Positions 41,309 to 49,876 of a DNA stretch of 64,000 nt are shown here, in pieces. The stretch is taken from positions 31,175 through 95,174 of IMG/VR virus record IMGVR_UViG_3300027782_000054; one strand, 5' to 3'. How positions within the stretch are numbered: position 1 is the first letter of the stretch; every line of letters begins with the position of its first letter. A program made the position numbers and the translations under genes. Source of the stretch: a virus. Under the pieces are notes generated by a model, which was given only the letters and a program-made list of their open reading frames with translations, searched no databases and was not told the origin of the DNA.

Positions 41309-42555
41309 ATATAGACAAGTGTAGATCATGTCAAAGTGTTGATGTAACCGATCTCCTTTCATTGGGAGATCAATATCTTTCTGACTTCAGAGAAGATGAT
41401 CAGTTGCCGCCAAAGTACCCTCTTGATCTAGTTATCTGTCAAGACTGTATGCTGGTTCAACTCAAAGAAACAACTCCTTCTCACGAACTCTATACAGACA
41501 ACTATGGATATGAGTCAGGTATTAATGAATCTATCAAAGCTGACTTAAACAGCATCGTAGCCAACGCTATTGCTATTTACAGAGGTAAAGATAAAGATCT
41601 AGATGATAAGGTCGTAGTTGATATCGGTGCGAATGATGGCACATTATTAAGTAATTATGCATATTTCGGATATCATCCCCAAAAACTAGGCATTGATCCA
41701 GTGCCGAAATTCAAAGAAAAGCTAAAGCGCCATGCTGACTACGCTCACACCGATTTCTTCAAGCACGGTATCTTTGAATCTATTTTCCCAGATCGCAAGG
41801 CTTCTATAATTACATCAATTTCGATGTTCTATGATCTTGATGATCCAAATACCTTTGTCTCAGATGTTAAAGATATCCTTGCAGATGATGGCATTTGGGT
41901 TGTGCAGCAGAATTACCTTGGAACAATGCTGTCTCAGACAGCGTATTGCAATATCTGTCATGAACATGTCGAATACTATTCATTGTATTCATTTGAAAAA
42001 CTTCTTAATAAATTTGATTTAAAGGTGTTCAAGGTCGGACAGAGTAATATTAATGGAGGTTCTTTCAGAGCCTTTATCTGTCATAAAGATACTTATGTCG
42101 AAGAAGACTCTGTTCAAGAAATGAGAGACTCTGAGATCTCTCAAGGGCTTGATAGGATCGAAGTATATAAAGAGTTTGCTGATCGAATTGAGCTTAGGGC
42201 TAATGAGCTTCATGATCTTATTGAAGATCTAGTAGAACAAGGTAAAACTGTTTATGTCTACGGTGCCTCAACTAGAGGTAATACGCTCTTGCAAGCAAGT
42301 AGATTGAATAATCATTTGCTACCGTTCGCGGTAGAGCGTAATCCTGGCAAGTGGGGAAAGAAGATAGCTTCTCTTCAAATTCCTATTATCAAGGAAGAAG
42401 AAGCCAGAGAGCATCAGCCTGACTATATGCTTGTTCTTCCATGGTTCTTCTTTTCTGAATTTGCACAAAGAGAAGCAGACTATCTTGAAAATGGTGGGTC
42501 ATTTATCCTACCATTACCAGAAGTAAGAATTGTTACGAAGGATAGTATTGACTAG
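41305..42555 (+). CDS. sugar C-methyltransferase (TylC3/NovU type)
   Basis: 416 residues in the three-part order of NDP-sugar C-methyltransferases. N-terminal zinc domain (CRSC and CQDC), SAM domain with VVDIGANDGTLL (~110), HEHVEYYSLYSF and NINGGSFRAF active-site segments, then a C-terminal Rossmann-like VYVYGASTRGNTLLQ. It adds a methyl branch to a 4-keto sugar nucleotide, the kind of product the adjacent dehydratase would supply. This makes a branched deoxy sugar likely. Confidence 0.88.
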   Translation: MNIDKCRSCQSVDVTDLLSLGDQYLSDFREDDQLPPKYPLDLVICQDCMLVQLKETTPSHELYTDNYGYESGINESIKADLNSIVANAIAIYRGKDKDLDDKVVVDIGANDGTLLSNYAYFGYHPQKLGIDPVPKFKEKLKRHADYAHTDFFKHGIFESIFPDRKASIITSISMFYDLDDPNTFVSDVKDILADDGIWVVQQNYLGTMLSQTAYCNICHEHVEYYSLYSFEKLLNKFDLKVFKVGQSNINGGSFRAFICHKDTYVEEDSVQEMRDSEISQGLDRIEVYKEFADRIELRANELHDLIEDLVEQGKTVYVYGASTRGNTLLQASRLNNHLLPFAVERNPGKWGKKIASLQIPIIKEEEAREHQPDYMLVLPWFFFSEFAQREADYLENGGSFILPLPEVRIVTKDSID

Positions 42556-43486
42556 AGTGCTTTATATCAATCATGAGTTTGCTCAATGTGGAGTTTTTCA
42601 AGCAGGAGATAGACTTGGAAATGCACTTCAAAAACATCAAAGCAAGCATGATTTTAATTATATCAATGTAAATTCATTTGAGGCGTATGCTCAAGCATTT
42701 TCTAATTATAAACCTGACCTAGTCTTAGCTAATTTCTTTCCCCCCACCATGGGATGGCTAACAGAAAATGCTGTTGCAGCGACTCCAGTACCAATCATCT
42801 CAATATGCCATGAAACATACATGTTGAACGATCTACTTAAGAAGTTTGATTACGCATCAGTACTCAATCCCTTTTATCCAACAAAAGACAAAAGGGTTCT
42901 TCTAACTAGAAATGGTTTACCAGAATATGTGCCTACCCCCACTGATCCAGAAAAAATTACTATTGGTAGTTTTGGATTCTCATTTCCCAATAAGGGTTGG
43001 CATCGTATTATGGAACAAGTTAACGAAGAGTTTGATGAAGCCCATATTAGATTCCATATGCCTCAGTCAACATTTGGAGATAGTGACGGAGCGCATACTC
43101 AAAATAGAATAAAAGAGGCAAGGGAGTTCCCATTTAAACCTGGGGTCACTATTGAATTTTCTCATGACTATAAGAATGAAAAAGATTTAATTGATTGGTT
43201 ATCTGAGAATACTGTAAATTGTTTTTTCTATGACGAATTTGGAGAAAGAGGAGTGTCTTCTACAACAGATTACGCACTTGCCTCAAGAAGGCCAATCGCC
43301 ATATCTAATTCCTCAATGTTTAATAATCTAGATGTTGAAGGGATTAGGGTTCCTGAAACGACATTGAGGCAAATCATTAAGAATGGAATCAGACCTCTTG
43401 ATCCACTTTACAAATATACAATGGATTATGTTGTTAAACAATATGAAGATTTTATAGACAGTATTATAGGTAAAAAAAATGGCTAG
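42548..43486 (+). CDS. GT-B-type glycosyltransferase-like protein
   Basis: 312 residues from a TTG at 42548 (AAGGA upstream, stop of previous gene overlapped); an in-frame TTG at 42530 is the alternative. Features: an N-terminal VLYINHEFAQCGVFQAGDRL, a DLVLANFFPPT strand and a C-terminal FYDEFGERGVSSTTDYALASRRPIAIS region, the place where GT-B enzymes bind the donor. No classical E-x7-E. A divergent glycosyltransferase is the best guess. Overlaps the next gene. Confidence 0.6.
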   Translation: MTRVLYINHEFAQCGVFQAGDRLGNALQKHQSKHDFNYINVNSFEAYAQAFSNYKPDLVLANFFPPTMGWLTENAVAATPVPIISICHETYMLNDLLKKFDYASVLNPFYPTKDKRVLLTRNGLPEYVPTPTDPEKITIGSFGFSFPNKGWHRIMEQVNEEFDEAHIRFHMPQSTFGDSDGAHTQNRIKEAREFPFKPGVTIEFSHDYKNEKDLIDWLSENTVNCFFYDEFGERGVSSTTDYALASRRPIAISNSSMFNNLDVEGIRVPETTLRQIIKNGIRPLDPLYKYTMDYVVKQYEDFIDSIIGKKNG

Positions 43487-44243
43487 AGCAGCAGTAACAT
43501 TTCCAGGTAAGGTTGGAGATATTCTTTGGAGTCTACCTACTGCAAGAGAGATTGCTAAAGAATATGGACCAGTAGATTTTTATGTCATGGAGCATTTCGC
43601 AGGTATCTGCGAATTAATCGAACATCAGCCCTATATTAATAAATGCATAGGTCTTGAAGACTGGACCGTAGATGGAAATAAATCATTGCAGGACATTAGT
43701 CCCCCTGCTTTAGCCCAAGAGTATGAGAAAGTTCATAATCTTGGATATATAGAGTATCCTAGTCAATCTCTAATAAATATTTCTCCTCTCGTCGCAGGAA
43801 TATCTTTATCAGAACCTGTTCTTCCATTTATTAATGTTGAACCTAAAGGTCAATATGATATTGTATTTGGATTCAGCGTATACGTTCAGCCAATAAAGGA
43901 AGAGTTTATCAGCAAAGTTATTTCAAGTGTTTTGCAAAAATTTCCTAACGCTACTTGGATCGATGCATCAGATATGCCCTGGAAAGAGTTTGCTGAATAT
44001 ACATCTGGCGGAAAGATTTACGTTGGCGACAAAACAGGAATGCATGTAATAGCACATGGTTTAAGTAAAAGATATATCATTGAAGCAGAAGGTAATATGG
44101 ATAGAAGAAGCCATATTTTTTCTTGCCCATATGACACTCAAAACACGATAAGGATGGACTTGCCTAATCATTATGGTATCATTGATTATCATCAAGTTTA
44201 TTCTGAGATGATAGAGCTTTGTCTAGGAGCTATATATGCTTGA
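43479..44243 (+). CDS. GT9-like (heptosyltransferase-type) transferase
   Basis: 254 residues, shorter than typical GT9. N-terminal FPGKVGDILWSLPTAREIAK matches the GT9 opening (GxxGDxLxxLP), and YVGDKTGMHVIAHGL matches the C-terminal GxDTGxxHxA motif. Inverting GT-B enzyme. In a phage sugar cassette it probably transfers a hexose or heptose to the growing glycan. Overlaps both neighbours by eight bases. Confidence 0.75.
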   Translation: MARAAVTFPGKVGDILWSLPTAREIAKEYGPVDFYVMEHFAGICELIEHQPYINKCIGLEDWTVDGNKSLQDISPPALAQEYEKVHNLGYIEYPSQSLINISPLVAGISLSEPVLPFINVEPKGQYDIVFGFSVYVQPIKEEFISKVISSVLQKFPNATWIDASDMPWKEFAEYTSGGKIYVGDKTGMHVIAHGLSKRYIIEAEGNMDRRSHIFSCPYDTQNTIRMDLPNHYGIIDYHQVYSEMIELCLGAIYA

Positions 44244-44865
44244 TTACCCGATTTATTATTCTCAAGCTGGTCAAGATGGATGGGTTGTTGAGATGACTAG
44301 TTCTAAGAGAGACGGATTCTACGTAGATATTGGAGCGCACAATGGTGTTTCATCCAGTAACACCTATGAGTTAGATAAAACATATGCATGGAAAGGTATT
44401 TGTATTGAAGCTCACCCAGAAGCATTCCGACAATTAGTTGAAGCAAGGCCCAATGCTATTAATATCAATTGTGCAGCTACCGATTACAATGGTAAGTGTT
44501 TATTTGGTGGAGATAGGGTAGTTGAGGATGGAGGAGTAGAGACTCCTTGCTTCACTCTTTATTCATTACTTAAAAACAATAATGCACCTAATTTTATTGA
44601 CTATCTTTCTATTGATATAGAAGGTCACGAACCGATTGTCTTTGCTAAATTCTTTGAGGAAAATGATTGTTTTACGTTTGGCCTCATAACGGTTGAACAC
44701 AATGTATATAGCGGAGACGATACACAAAAGAAATCTTTATATAAAATATTAACTGCTAATAAATATGAAAGAGTGTTGGAAGATGTTACTGTTAGATCCA
44801 ATGATAGTTGGAATGGCCTACCGTACGAAGATTGGTATAGGAGCGTAAATTATGAGGCTATTTGA
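44236..44865 (+). CDS. FkbM-family methyltransferase
   Basis: 209 residues. YSQAGQDGWV, FYVDIGAHNGVSSSNTYEL (SAM site) and DYLSIDIEGHE are the FkbM-family hallmarks. FkbM proteins O-methylate small molecules and glycans. Placed at the end of the cassette it probably caps or decorates the glycan. Overlaps the next methyltransferase by 14 bases. Confidence 0.88.
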   Translation: MLDYPIYYSQAGQDGWVVEMTSSKRDGFYVDIGAHNGVSSSNTYELDKTYAWKGICIEAHPEAFRQLVEARPNAININCAATDYNGKCLFGGDRVVEDGGVETPCFTLYSLLKNNNAPNFIDYLSIDIEGHEPIVFAKFFEENDCFTFGLITVEHNVYSGDDTQKKSLYKILTANKYERVLEDVTVRSNDSWNGLPYEDWYRSVNYEAI

Positions 44866-45418
44866 TGAAATTTATGAAAAGGTAGAAGAGTCAAGTCACG
44901 AAACAGCTTTCAATCGTGATCAAGCTAGAATATTCTATAGCATTATTAATCTAAATAAGCCTAAGGTTGTTGTTGAAATTGGTGTTCAATTTGGACGTTC
45001 TGCGACTGTCTTAGCAGAGCTACAAAAGGTTCATGGGTATGATCTTCATTTGATTGATGGTTGGATTGAAGAGGTTTCAAGCAGTGCAAGAGAGCATTTC
45101 AAAAATCAAACCGAGAAGCATGATTGGAGTTTTACCTTTTATCCTGTTAATTCTGATATTGCTATTGATGATTTAAAAAAGAATATTGATGAGATTGATT
45201 TCATCCACATTGATGGTGGTCATGAATATGAAGAAGTTAAATCTGACATCCTTCTCTATACTCCACTTGTAAAGAGTGGCGGATTCGTTGTCTTTGATGA
45301 CTATGGTCATGACTCTCTCCCTGGTGTATTTCAGGCTTGTGAAGAAGTCATGACTCCAGATAAATTTGAATTCATCGGTAGATATGCAAATAAAACTGGT
45401 GTGTACAAAAAACTATAA
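44852..45418 (+). CDS. class I SAM-dependent methyltransferase
   Basis: 188 residues. VVVEIGVQFGRSATVLAEL SAM motif, DLHLIDGWI second strand and DFIHIDGGHEYEEVKSD, the pattern of the Methyltransf_24 / cephalosporin-hydroxylase-like group that is common in glycan clusters. Last gene of the sugar cassette; an AGGAG-led small gene follows 15 bases later. Confidence 0.82.
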   Translation: MRLFDEIYEKVEESSHETAFNRDQARIFYSIINLNKPKVVVEIGVQFGRSATVLAELQKVHGYDLHLIDGWIEEVSSSAREHFKNQTEKHDWSFTFYPVNSDIAIDDLKKNIDEIDFIHIDGGHEYEEVKSDILLYTPLVKSGGFVVFDDYGHDSLPGVFQACEEVMTPDKFEFIGRYANKTGVYKKL

Positions 45419-45433
45419 TGATAGGAGAATAAA

Positions 45434-45607
45434 ATGATTATAGAAACTGAGCATATGGTTTGTGAGAGATGTATGGAATTTACAGAATGTAGGATTAGTA
45501 GTGGAGAGTGGTCATGTGAGGTATGTACTACCTTGCCTCATCTCGCATTAACTCCGCAGGACCTCATTGACAAAGACGCAGTTGATGATACACTTGGTGT
45601 AGAATGA
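45434..45607 (+). CDS. small zinc-ribbon protein
   Basis: 57 residues with AGGAG upstream. CERCMEFTEC and CEVC supply four or five cysteines for a zinc ribbon, followed by an acidic tail. Family not recognised. Its TGA overlaps the ATG of the next small gene. Confidence 0.7.
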   Translation: MIIETEHMVCERCMEFTECRISSGEWSCEVCTTLPHLALTPQDLIDKDAVDDTLGVE

Positions 45608-45711
45608 GCAAGAGAAGCGTTGCTATAGTTGGGTTTGCATCCCTATCTTCTCTTATCTTATCTATCATTTTTATATTTAAAAAGGAGAGAATCAAGAATG
45701 GGAACCATTGA
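45604..45711 (+). CDS. single-span membrane peptide
   Basis: 35 residues: MSKRS, a hydrophobic span of about 20 residues (VAIVGFASLSSLILSIIFIF) and a basic tail KKERIKNGNH. ATGA overlap upstream, and its end overlaps the thymidine kinase start by 14 bases; the kinase Shine-Dalgarno lies inside it. Too short for a family call, but the overlap pattern supports translation. Confidence 0.5.
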   Translation: MSKRSVAIVGFASLSSLILSIIFIFKKERIKNGNH

Positions 45712-46294
45712 GGTAATTTGCGGTCCAATGTATAGTGGTAAGAGTGAAGAGCTTATCCGTCGTATTAGGCGTGTAGAGATTGCTGGATATGAGCCACTCG
45801 TTGTGAAGCCCATCATTGATAGTCGCTACTCATATACTGACGTAGTTAGTCACTCAGGTCTTTCAAGGGAAGCTAGTGTAGTTGAGAAGTCTTCTGACAT
45901 TATCAATAAACTTTATGGTGTTGAAGAAGTAGTCGCCATTGATGAAGTGCAGTTTTTTGATGAAGGTATCATTGATGTTATCAAGTATCTCCGTGGTGAG
46001 AAAGTTCGTGTAATCATCGCAGGACTAGATACAGATTACCGTGGAGAGCCGTTCGGTCAAATGGGTCATATCCTTGCTATTGCAGATAAGGTAGATAAGC
46101 TACAAGCTATCTGTCACCATTGTAGAGGGTTCGATGCAACCATGACTCAGCGCCTTGTAGATGGAGAGCCAGCAGAATGGGATGCAGAGACTATCGTAGT
46201 CGGAGGTAGGGAATCCTATGAGGCTCGCTGTAGGGGATGCTGGGAGGCTCCTGTGAAGACAGGGGATCATCCAGGGCAACTAACCCTATTTTAG
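45698..46294 (+). CDS. tdk: thymidine kinase with C-terminal clamp-binding motif
   Basis: 198 residues from the ATG at 45698, chosen because AAGGAGAG precedes it; an earlier in-frame start would add a non-homologous leader. Type II thymidine kinase: P-loop GPMYSGKS (residues 9-16), IDEVQFF Walker B, GLDTDYRGEPFG lasso and a zinc site made by CHHC and CRGC. It phosphorylates thymidine to dTMP. The very last residues are GQLTLF: QLTLF fits the bacterial sliding-clamp-binding consensus and is placed like that of E. coli Pol II (C-terminal QLGLF). It may dock dTMP synthesis on the replisome. Confidence 0.93.
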   Translation: MGTIEVICGPMYSGKSEELIRRIRRVEIAGYEPLVVKPIIDSRYSYTDVVSHSGLSREASVVEKSSDIINKLYGVEEVVAIDEVQFFDEGIIDVIKYLRGEKVRVIIAGLDTDYRGEPFGQMGHILAIADKVDKLQAICHHCRGFDATMTQRLVDGEPAEWDAETIVVGGRESYEARCRGCWEAPVKTGDHPGQLTLF

Positions 46295-46304
46295 GCTAAT
46301 TCTT

Positions 46305-46313
46305 TGCTATAAT
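46305..46313 (+). promoter_or_regulatory. extended -10 promoter TGCTATAAT
   Basis: TG-C-TATAAT directly after the thymidine kinase stop; the ATG at 46321 is seven bases downstream (AGGTACA between), so leaderless or nearly so. No clear -35. Confidence 0.7.
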
Positions 46314-46320
46314 AGGTACA

Positions 46321-49300
46321 ATGGATGATTGCCGCGAATGTGGATACCCTATTCATATAGAAATAGGAATATGCGCTAATTGTCATAGCGATACCTTCAC
46401 TCCCCCATACAAATGGGATGGTCAAAAACCATATTGGTTCGGTGGAGATCCTGATATCAGCGCCGCTGAACCTATTGCAGATGTAGCCAGGGATCCCTTG
46501 GCTTTCTTCAATTCTTCTATTGATATATGGGAGAAGGATGCCGACTACGGCATGACTAATTTCCCGGCTTCTGATCCAGGTAGTCCAACAGACAATCTCA
46601 AGCAGAATCTAGATCCAATGTACAATGGATTGTCTTATGGAGCAGATGATGCCCCAGGACTATTGCGCCGTGTTAGAGATCGTCTTCACGATAAAACAAG
46701 AGGGCTACGTCATAAGAATAAGGGAAGAAGAGTCCGCCGTAGATATAAGAAGCCCCTCTTTCATGATGATGCAAGTCATGCAATATTGTTGCGCGATAAT
46801 AATGTCAATGTATATGCCTCAAAAGAAGAAGTACCTGCAATTTATGACATTTTACCGGGTCCTATCCCATGGGCAGAAATACCACAAAATGATGATAAGC
46901 TTGTCATTGATGATGTTATTGACTATGGAATGGTACCAGAAGATACTCAATGGAAGATTTGCGCCGTCCCATTAAAACTTTTGCCAGATATTCATTTTGA
47001 AGATTATGATGATGAGACAGGAAGCAGAGATAGAGAGTATGTAGAAGACCTTGCCGCAGCTATTAAGAGCGGAGAAGTCGATATGCCTCTTATGTGTTTC
47101 CTAGATAAGAGTGGCGGTGTAATTCTAGTTGATGGATATCATCGTACAGCGGCCCTTAATGAGCTTGGCTATGAATATGCAAAAGCATACATGCCATATG
47201 AAGATAAGAAGTTTAAGAAGATTGAGTCTAATGTAAAGATAACTGCCAGAGATCCTATTCAACAAATAGCAAACGATAATGGTTGGACATTGGAAGGATT
47301 GACCGCCAATAGTCATCGTAAGTATACCTTAACTGATCTCAATAGAATAGTCCACACTGTGATTGTTGGCGACAATCGCCATATGGGTGATCCCAGGGCG
47401 CTTAAAAATGCCACTGCTGATCTTCTTCGTTGTACGAGGGGCGGATGCATCCATGTACTTCAACAACAGAATCGCAATGTAAAGAATCCCAATGTAAAAA
47501 TTGCTCAACCTGCTATTTTAGAAGCGCCAGATATACAAATAGGTGAAATACAAGGTTTTGACTTTGAGAATTGGGCAGTATCAGATCATGGATGGCGTTC
47601 ATATTATTGGCTTCCTGCATTTGATTGTTTTAAAGACAAAGATCCTCAAATGTATCAAGATTTGATAAAAGCATACTTTTCGCCTTCCAATATAACTTGG
47701 CTAGATGCAAAAGAATTTTTGCTTCAACTAGCCCAGGGTATGATTAACAGGGATGATAATCCTCCTGGCAGTAGAGAAAAAGGCAACAAAATTATGTCTA
47801 TAGTGCAAACTGTGGCAGAGGGTCAAGAATTATCTACAACTATTCCCACAAACAATAATAATCTTGATCCAAAATGGGATTGGCTTCTAGTTATCGAAAT
47901 GGTTGATAACGCTCACGAATCTCATATAAAGATCAGTGAAGTAAAACCAGTAATCATTAAGGGTATTCATGACGATGCCAAGAAAGTCCTCCATAAGTTC
48001 TGGGAAGATCATCCTGATCTCCGCAAAGGTTGTTTAGATAAGTATGGCTATGATCCAATTGATGATGAATTGCCCTACTGGTATTATGGCCTAGCAGAGC
48101 CAGAGCATCATATGATCCTTGAGGACGTATTGAAGAATGATGGCTTCATTGATTTAGAGCAGGCCAATCGTTGGACAAAGAGTGAACTGGCCGCAGAGAA
48201 GAAAGAAGCTCACATTAAGATAAGTGAGCAAGCTTTTGATCAAGAGACGAACACTAATAGAATTATGGATATGCTGTTTCCTAAAGACATGAGTGAGCCG
48301 ATTAATGAACCACTTTATCATCTTGCTCCAACTAGTGAAAGAGCTAGAATAATGGCGCATGGTATTCAACCAAGTAAGCCCTTCGGATCAGAAAATTGGG
48401 GAGATGCCAAGGGGCTATTGAATCAACCTATGGCTGTCTATGCTGTAAAAGCGGAAGATATTGAAGAGATAAAAAAACTATATTATTGGAATAATATTAA
48501 AGAACTTGATCTGTGGGAAATCGATCCTGAGAGCGTTGGAGGAGCAAAAAGAGACAAAGTCTTAATTGGCTCTCAATCTTATACAATCCCCCATATGGTA
48601 TATGCAACACTAGTTCAGCCATACGAGAAATCTGAAGAATTCGATGAAGTCGCCTATCTAAAGGACTATCCAGATGAAAATAAGATAGAATCTGGTTGTG
48701 CGTGCGGATCAAAAGACTATGTCCTGTTAGATAAGGACAAAGTATGCAAGCACTGCCTATCACCCTGGCGCTATGCAGAAAAAGAACCGGGCTGGGGTGG
48801 ATCAGCGATGCAAAACCAACAATATAGAATGAATACTCGTGGTACCTATAATCCTATGACAGATCAATTCCAAATTCCTGTTAAGGCTATTACTGAGCGC
48901 TCAGTTCGTCAAAAAAAATGCCCCAGTTGCAATACTCGCACATTAACGAATTGTGGTGATTTCCTTTCTTGTGATCTATGTCCATTTGAATATTCCTTGG
49001 TCCAAGATAAAGAATCCAATAATGTAGCGGACAATGATTCTAGTTCTCGCTACATTCACATAGACCATGTTGATCTTGGCTCTTCATTAAAAGCAGAAAA
49101 GGACTATCAAGATACACATGAGTCATGCAAAACCTGCAAGATAAACAAGGCTGGCCTTACAGGTTATTGCCCTTCTTGCAATAAGGAACGTAAGTATGTC
49201 ACCGCCCATATTTGGGAGAAAGAAGCGGACATCACTCAGAATGATATAAGTGATAGTTTGACAAACACAACAGATTTACATGCTTTTACAGATGATACTC

Positions 49301-49818
49301 TTGCCGATCTTCGTTCAAGAGATAAAGAACATATTAAGGATATCGAGAGTTTTTCAGATGAAGATGGTAACGTATACTTTGTCTACTCAGATGGCAAAAT
49401 CCATTGGGGTAAGTCAATTGACAACATCATTTCACAACATCTCAATCATAAACATGATACATACACACATCCAGTCTTGGTTGGTTCATTCAATTTAGAG
49501 ACAAAAAAGGTTAGATTTGAGTCCAAGACTGAGCTAAATCAGACTGCTTCTCTTAAGCAATCATTCTTGTCTGCCCTTAAGCGCAACTTTAACACTTACT
49601 TCCCTGATATTGACTATCCCAATGAAGATATTCTCCATTCTGATGAGGAAATTTACGATGTCAAGATGGGTTCTACTAAAAAAGACAATACAGAGTATGA
49701 TTTTGATGAAGAAAAAGATAGTGAATCATTTAAATCTTGGCTTAAGTACTTCAAATCTGATGAAAAAGATAGTTTTGAGTGGAAATTAAACAAGTGGGTT
49801 AAGAAAAAGTCATCTTAA
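46321..49818 (+). CDS. large multidomain polyvalent-type protein (ParB-like, ART-like, four zinc ribbons)
   Basis: 1165 residues. In order: zinc ribbon (CREC, CANC; 4-21); basic patch RRRYKK (~140); ParB/Srx-like domain (~197-290) with the diagnostic VDGYHRTAAL; an Asn/Asp-rich middle; ADP-ribosyltransferase-like segment (~660-760) opening LYHLAPTSERARIMAHGIQP and closing VYATLVQP; zinc ribbons near 792-812, 866-890 and 935-957; an acidic/charged C-terminus. Such stacks are known as phage polyvalent proteins, often delivered into the host to counter defences or alter host proteins. HIKISE occurs twice (535-540, 631-636) and HIWEKE once (~963), possible protease sites. Single-gene unit with its own promoter. 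The ART call is tentative. Confidence 0.8.
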   Translation: MDDCRECGYPIHIEIGICANCHSDTFTPPYKWDGQKPYWFGGDPDISAAEPIADVARDPLAFFNSSIDIWEKDADYGMTNFPASDPGSPTDNLKQNLDPMYNGLSYGADDAPGLLRRVRDRLHDKTRGLRHKNKGRRVRRRYKKPLFHDDASHAILLRDNNVNVYASKEEVPAIYDILPGPIPWAEIPQNDDKLVIDDVIDYGMVPEDTQWKICAVPLKLLPDIHFEDYDDETGSRDREYVEDLAAAIKSGEVDMPLMCFLDKSGGVILVDGYHRTAALNELGYEYAKAYMPYEDKKFKKIESNVKITARDPIQQIANDNGWTLEGLTANSHRKYTLTDLNRIVHTVIVGDNRHMGDPRALKNATADLLRCTRGGCIHVLQQQNRNVKNPNVKIAQPAILEAPDIQIGEIQGFDFENWAVSDHGWRSYYWLPAFDCFKDKDPQMYQDLIKAYFSPSNITWLDAKEFLLQLAQGMINRDDNPPGSREKGNKIMSIVQTVAEGQELSTTIPTNNNNLDPKWDWLLVIEMVDNAHESHIKISEVKPVIIKGIHDDAKKVLHKFWEDHPDLRKGCLDKYGYDPIDDELPYWYYGLAEPEHHMILEDVLKNDGFIDLEQANRWTKSELAAEKKEAHIKISEQAFDQETNTNRIMDMLFPKDMSEPINEPLYHLAPTSERARIMAHGIQPSKPFGSENWGDAKGLLNQPMAVYAVKAEDIEEIKKLYYWNNIKELDLWEIDPESVGGAKRDKVLIGSQSYTIPHMVYATLVQPYEKSEEFDEVAYLKDYPDENKIESGCACGSKDYVLLDKDKVCKHCLSPWRYAEKEPGWGGSAMQNQQYRMNTRGTYNPMTDQFQIPVKAITERSVRQKKCPSCNTRTLTNCGDFLSCDLCPFEYSLVQDKESNNVADNDSSSRYIHIDHVDLGSSLKAEKDYQDTHESCKTCKINKAGLTGYCPSCNKERKYVTAHIWEKEADITQNDISDSLTNTTDLHAFTDDTLADLRSRDKEHIKDIESFSDEDGNVYFVYSDGKIHWGKSIDNIISQHLNHKHDTYTHPVLVGSFNLETKKVRFESKTELNQTASLKQSFLSALKRNFNTYFPDIDYPNEDILHSDEEIYDVKMGSTKKDNTEYDFDEEKDSESFKSWLKYFKSDEKDSFEWKLNKWVKKKSS

Positions 49819-49836
49819 TTATACCTCATATCTTAT

Positions 49837-49844
49837 TATTAATA
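49837..49844 (+). promoter_or_regulatory. late-promoter-like octamer TATTAATA
   Basis: Identical octamer to that at 22036, in the 58-base gap upstream of the PA14 gene. Here a leader of about 30 bases with CTGGAG before the ATG follows. Confidence 0.45.
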
Positions 49845-49876
49845 GATGGAGATAGCTTTCAAGTCTGGAGTACACA

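Noticed and set aside
45629-45697. Upstream in-frame start for thymidine kinase
   Set aside because: Would add a hydrophobic leader encoded by the overlapping membrane peptide; the AAGGAGAG site and homology both favour 45698.
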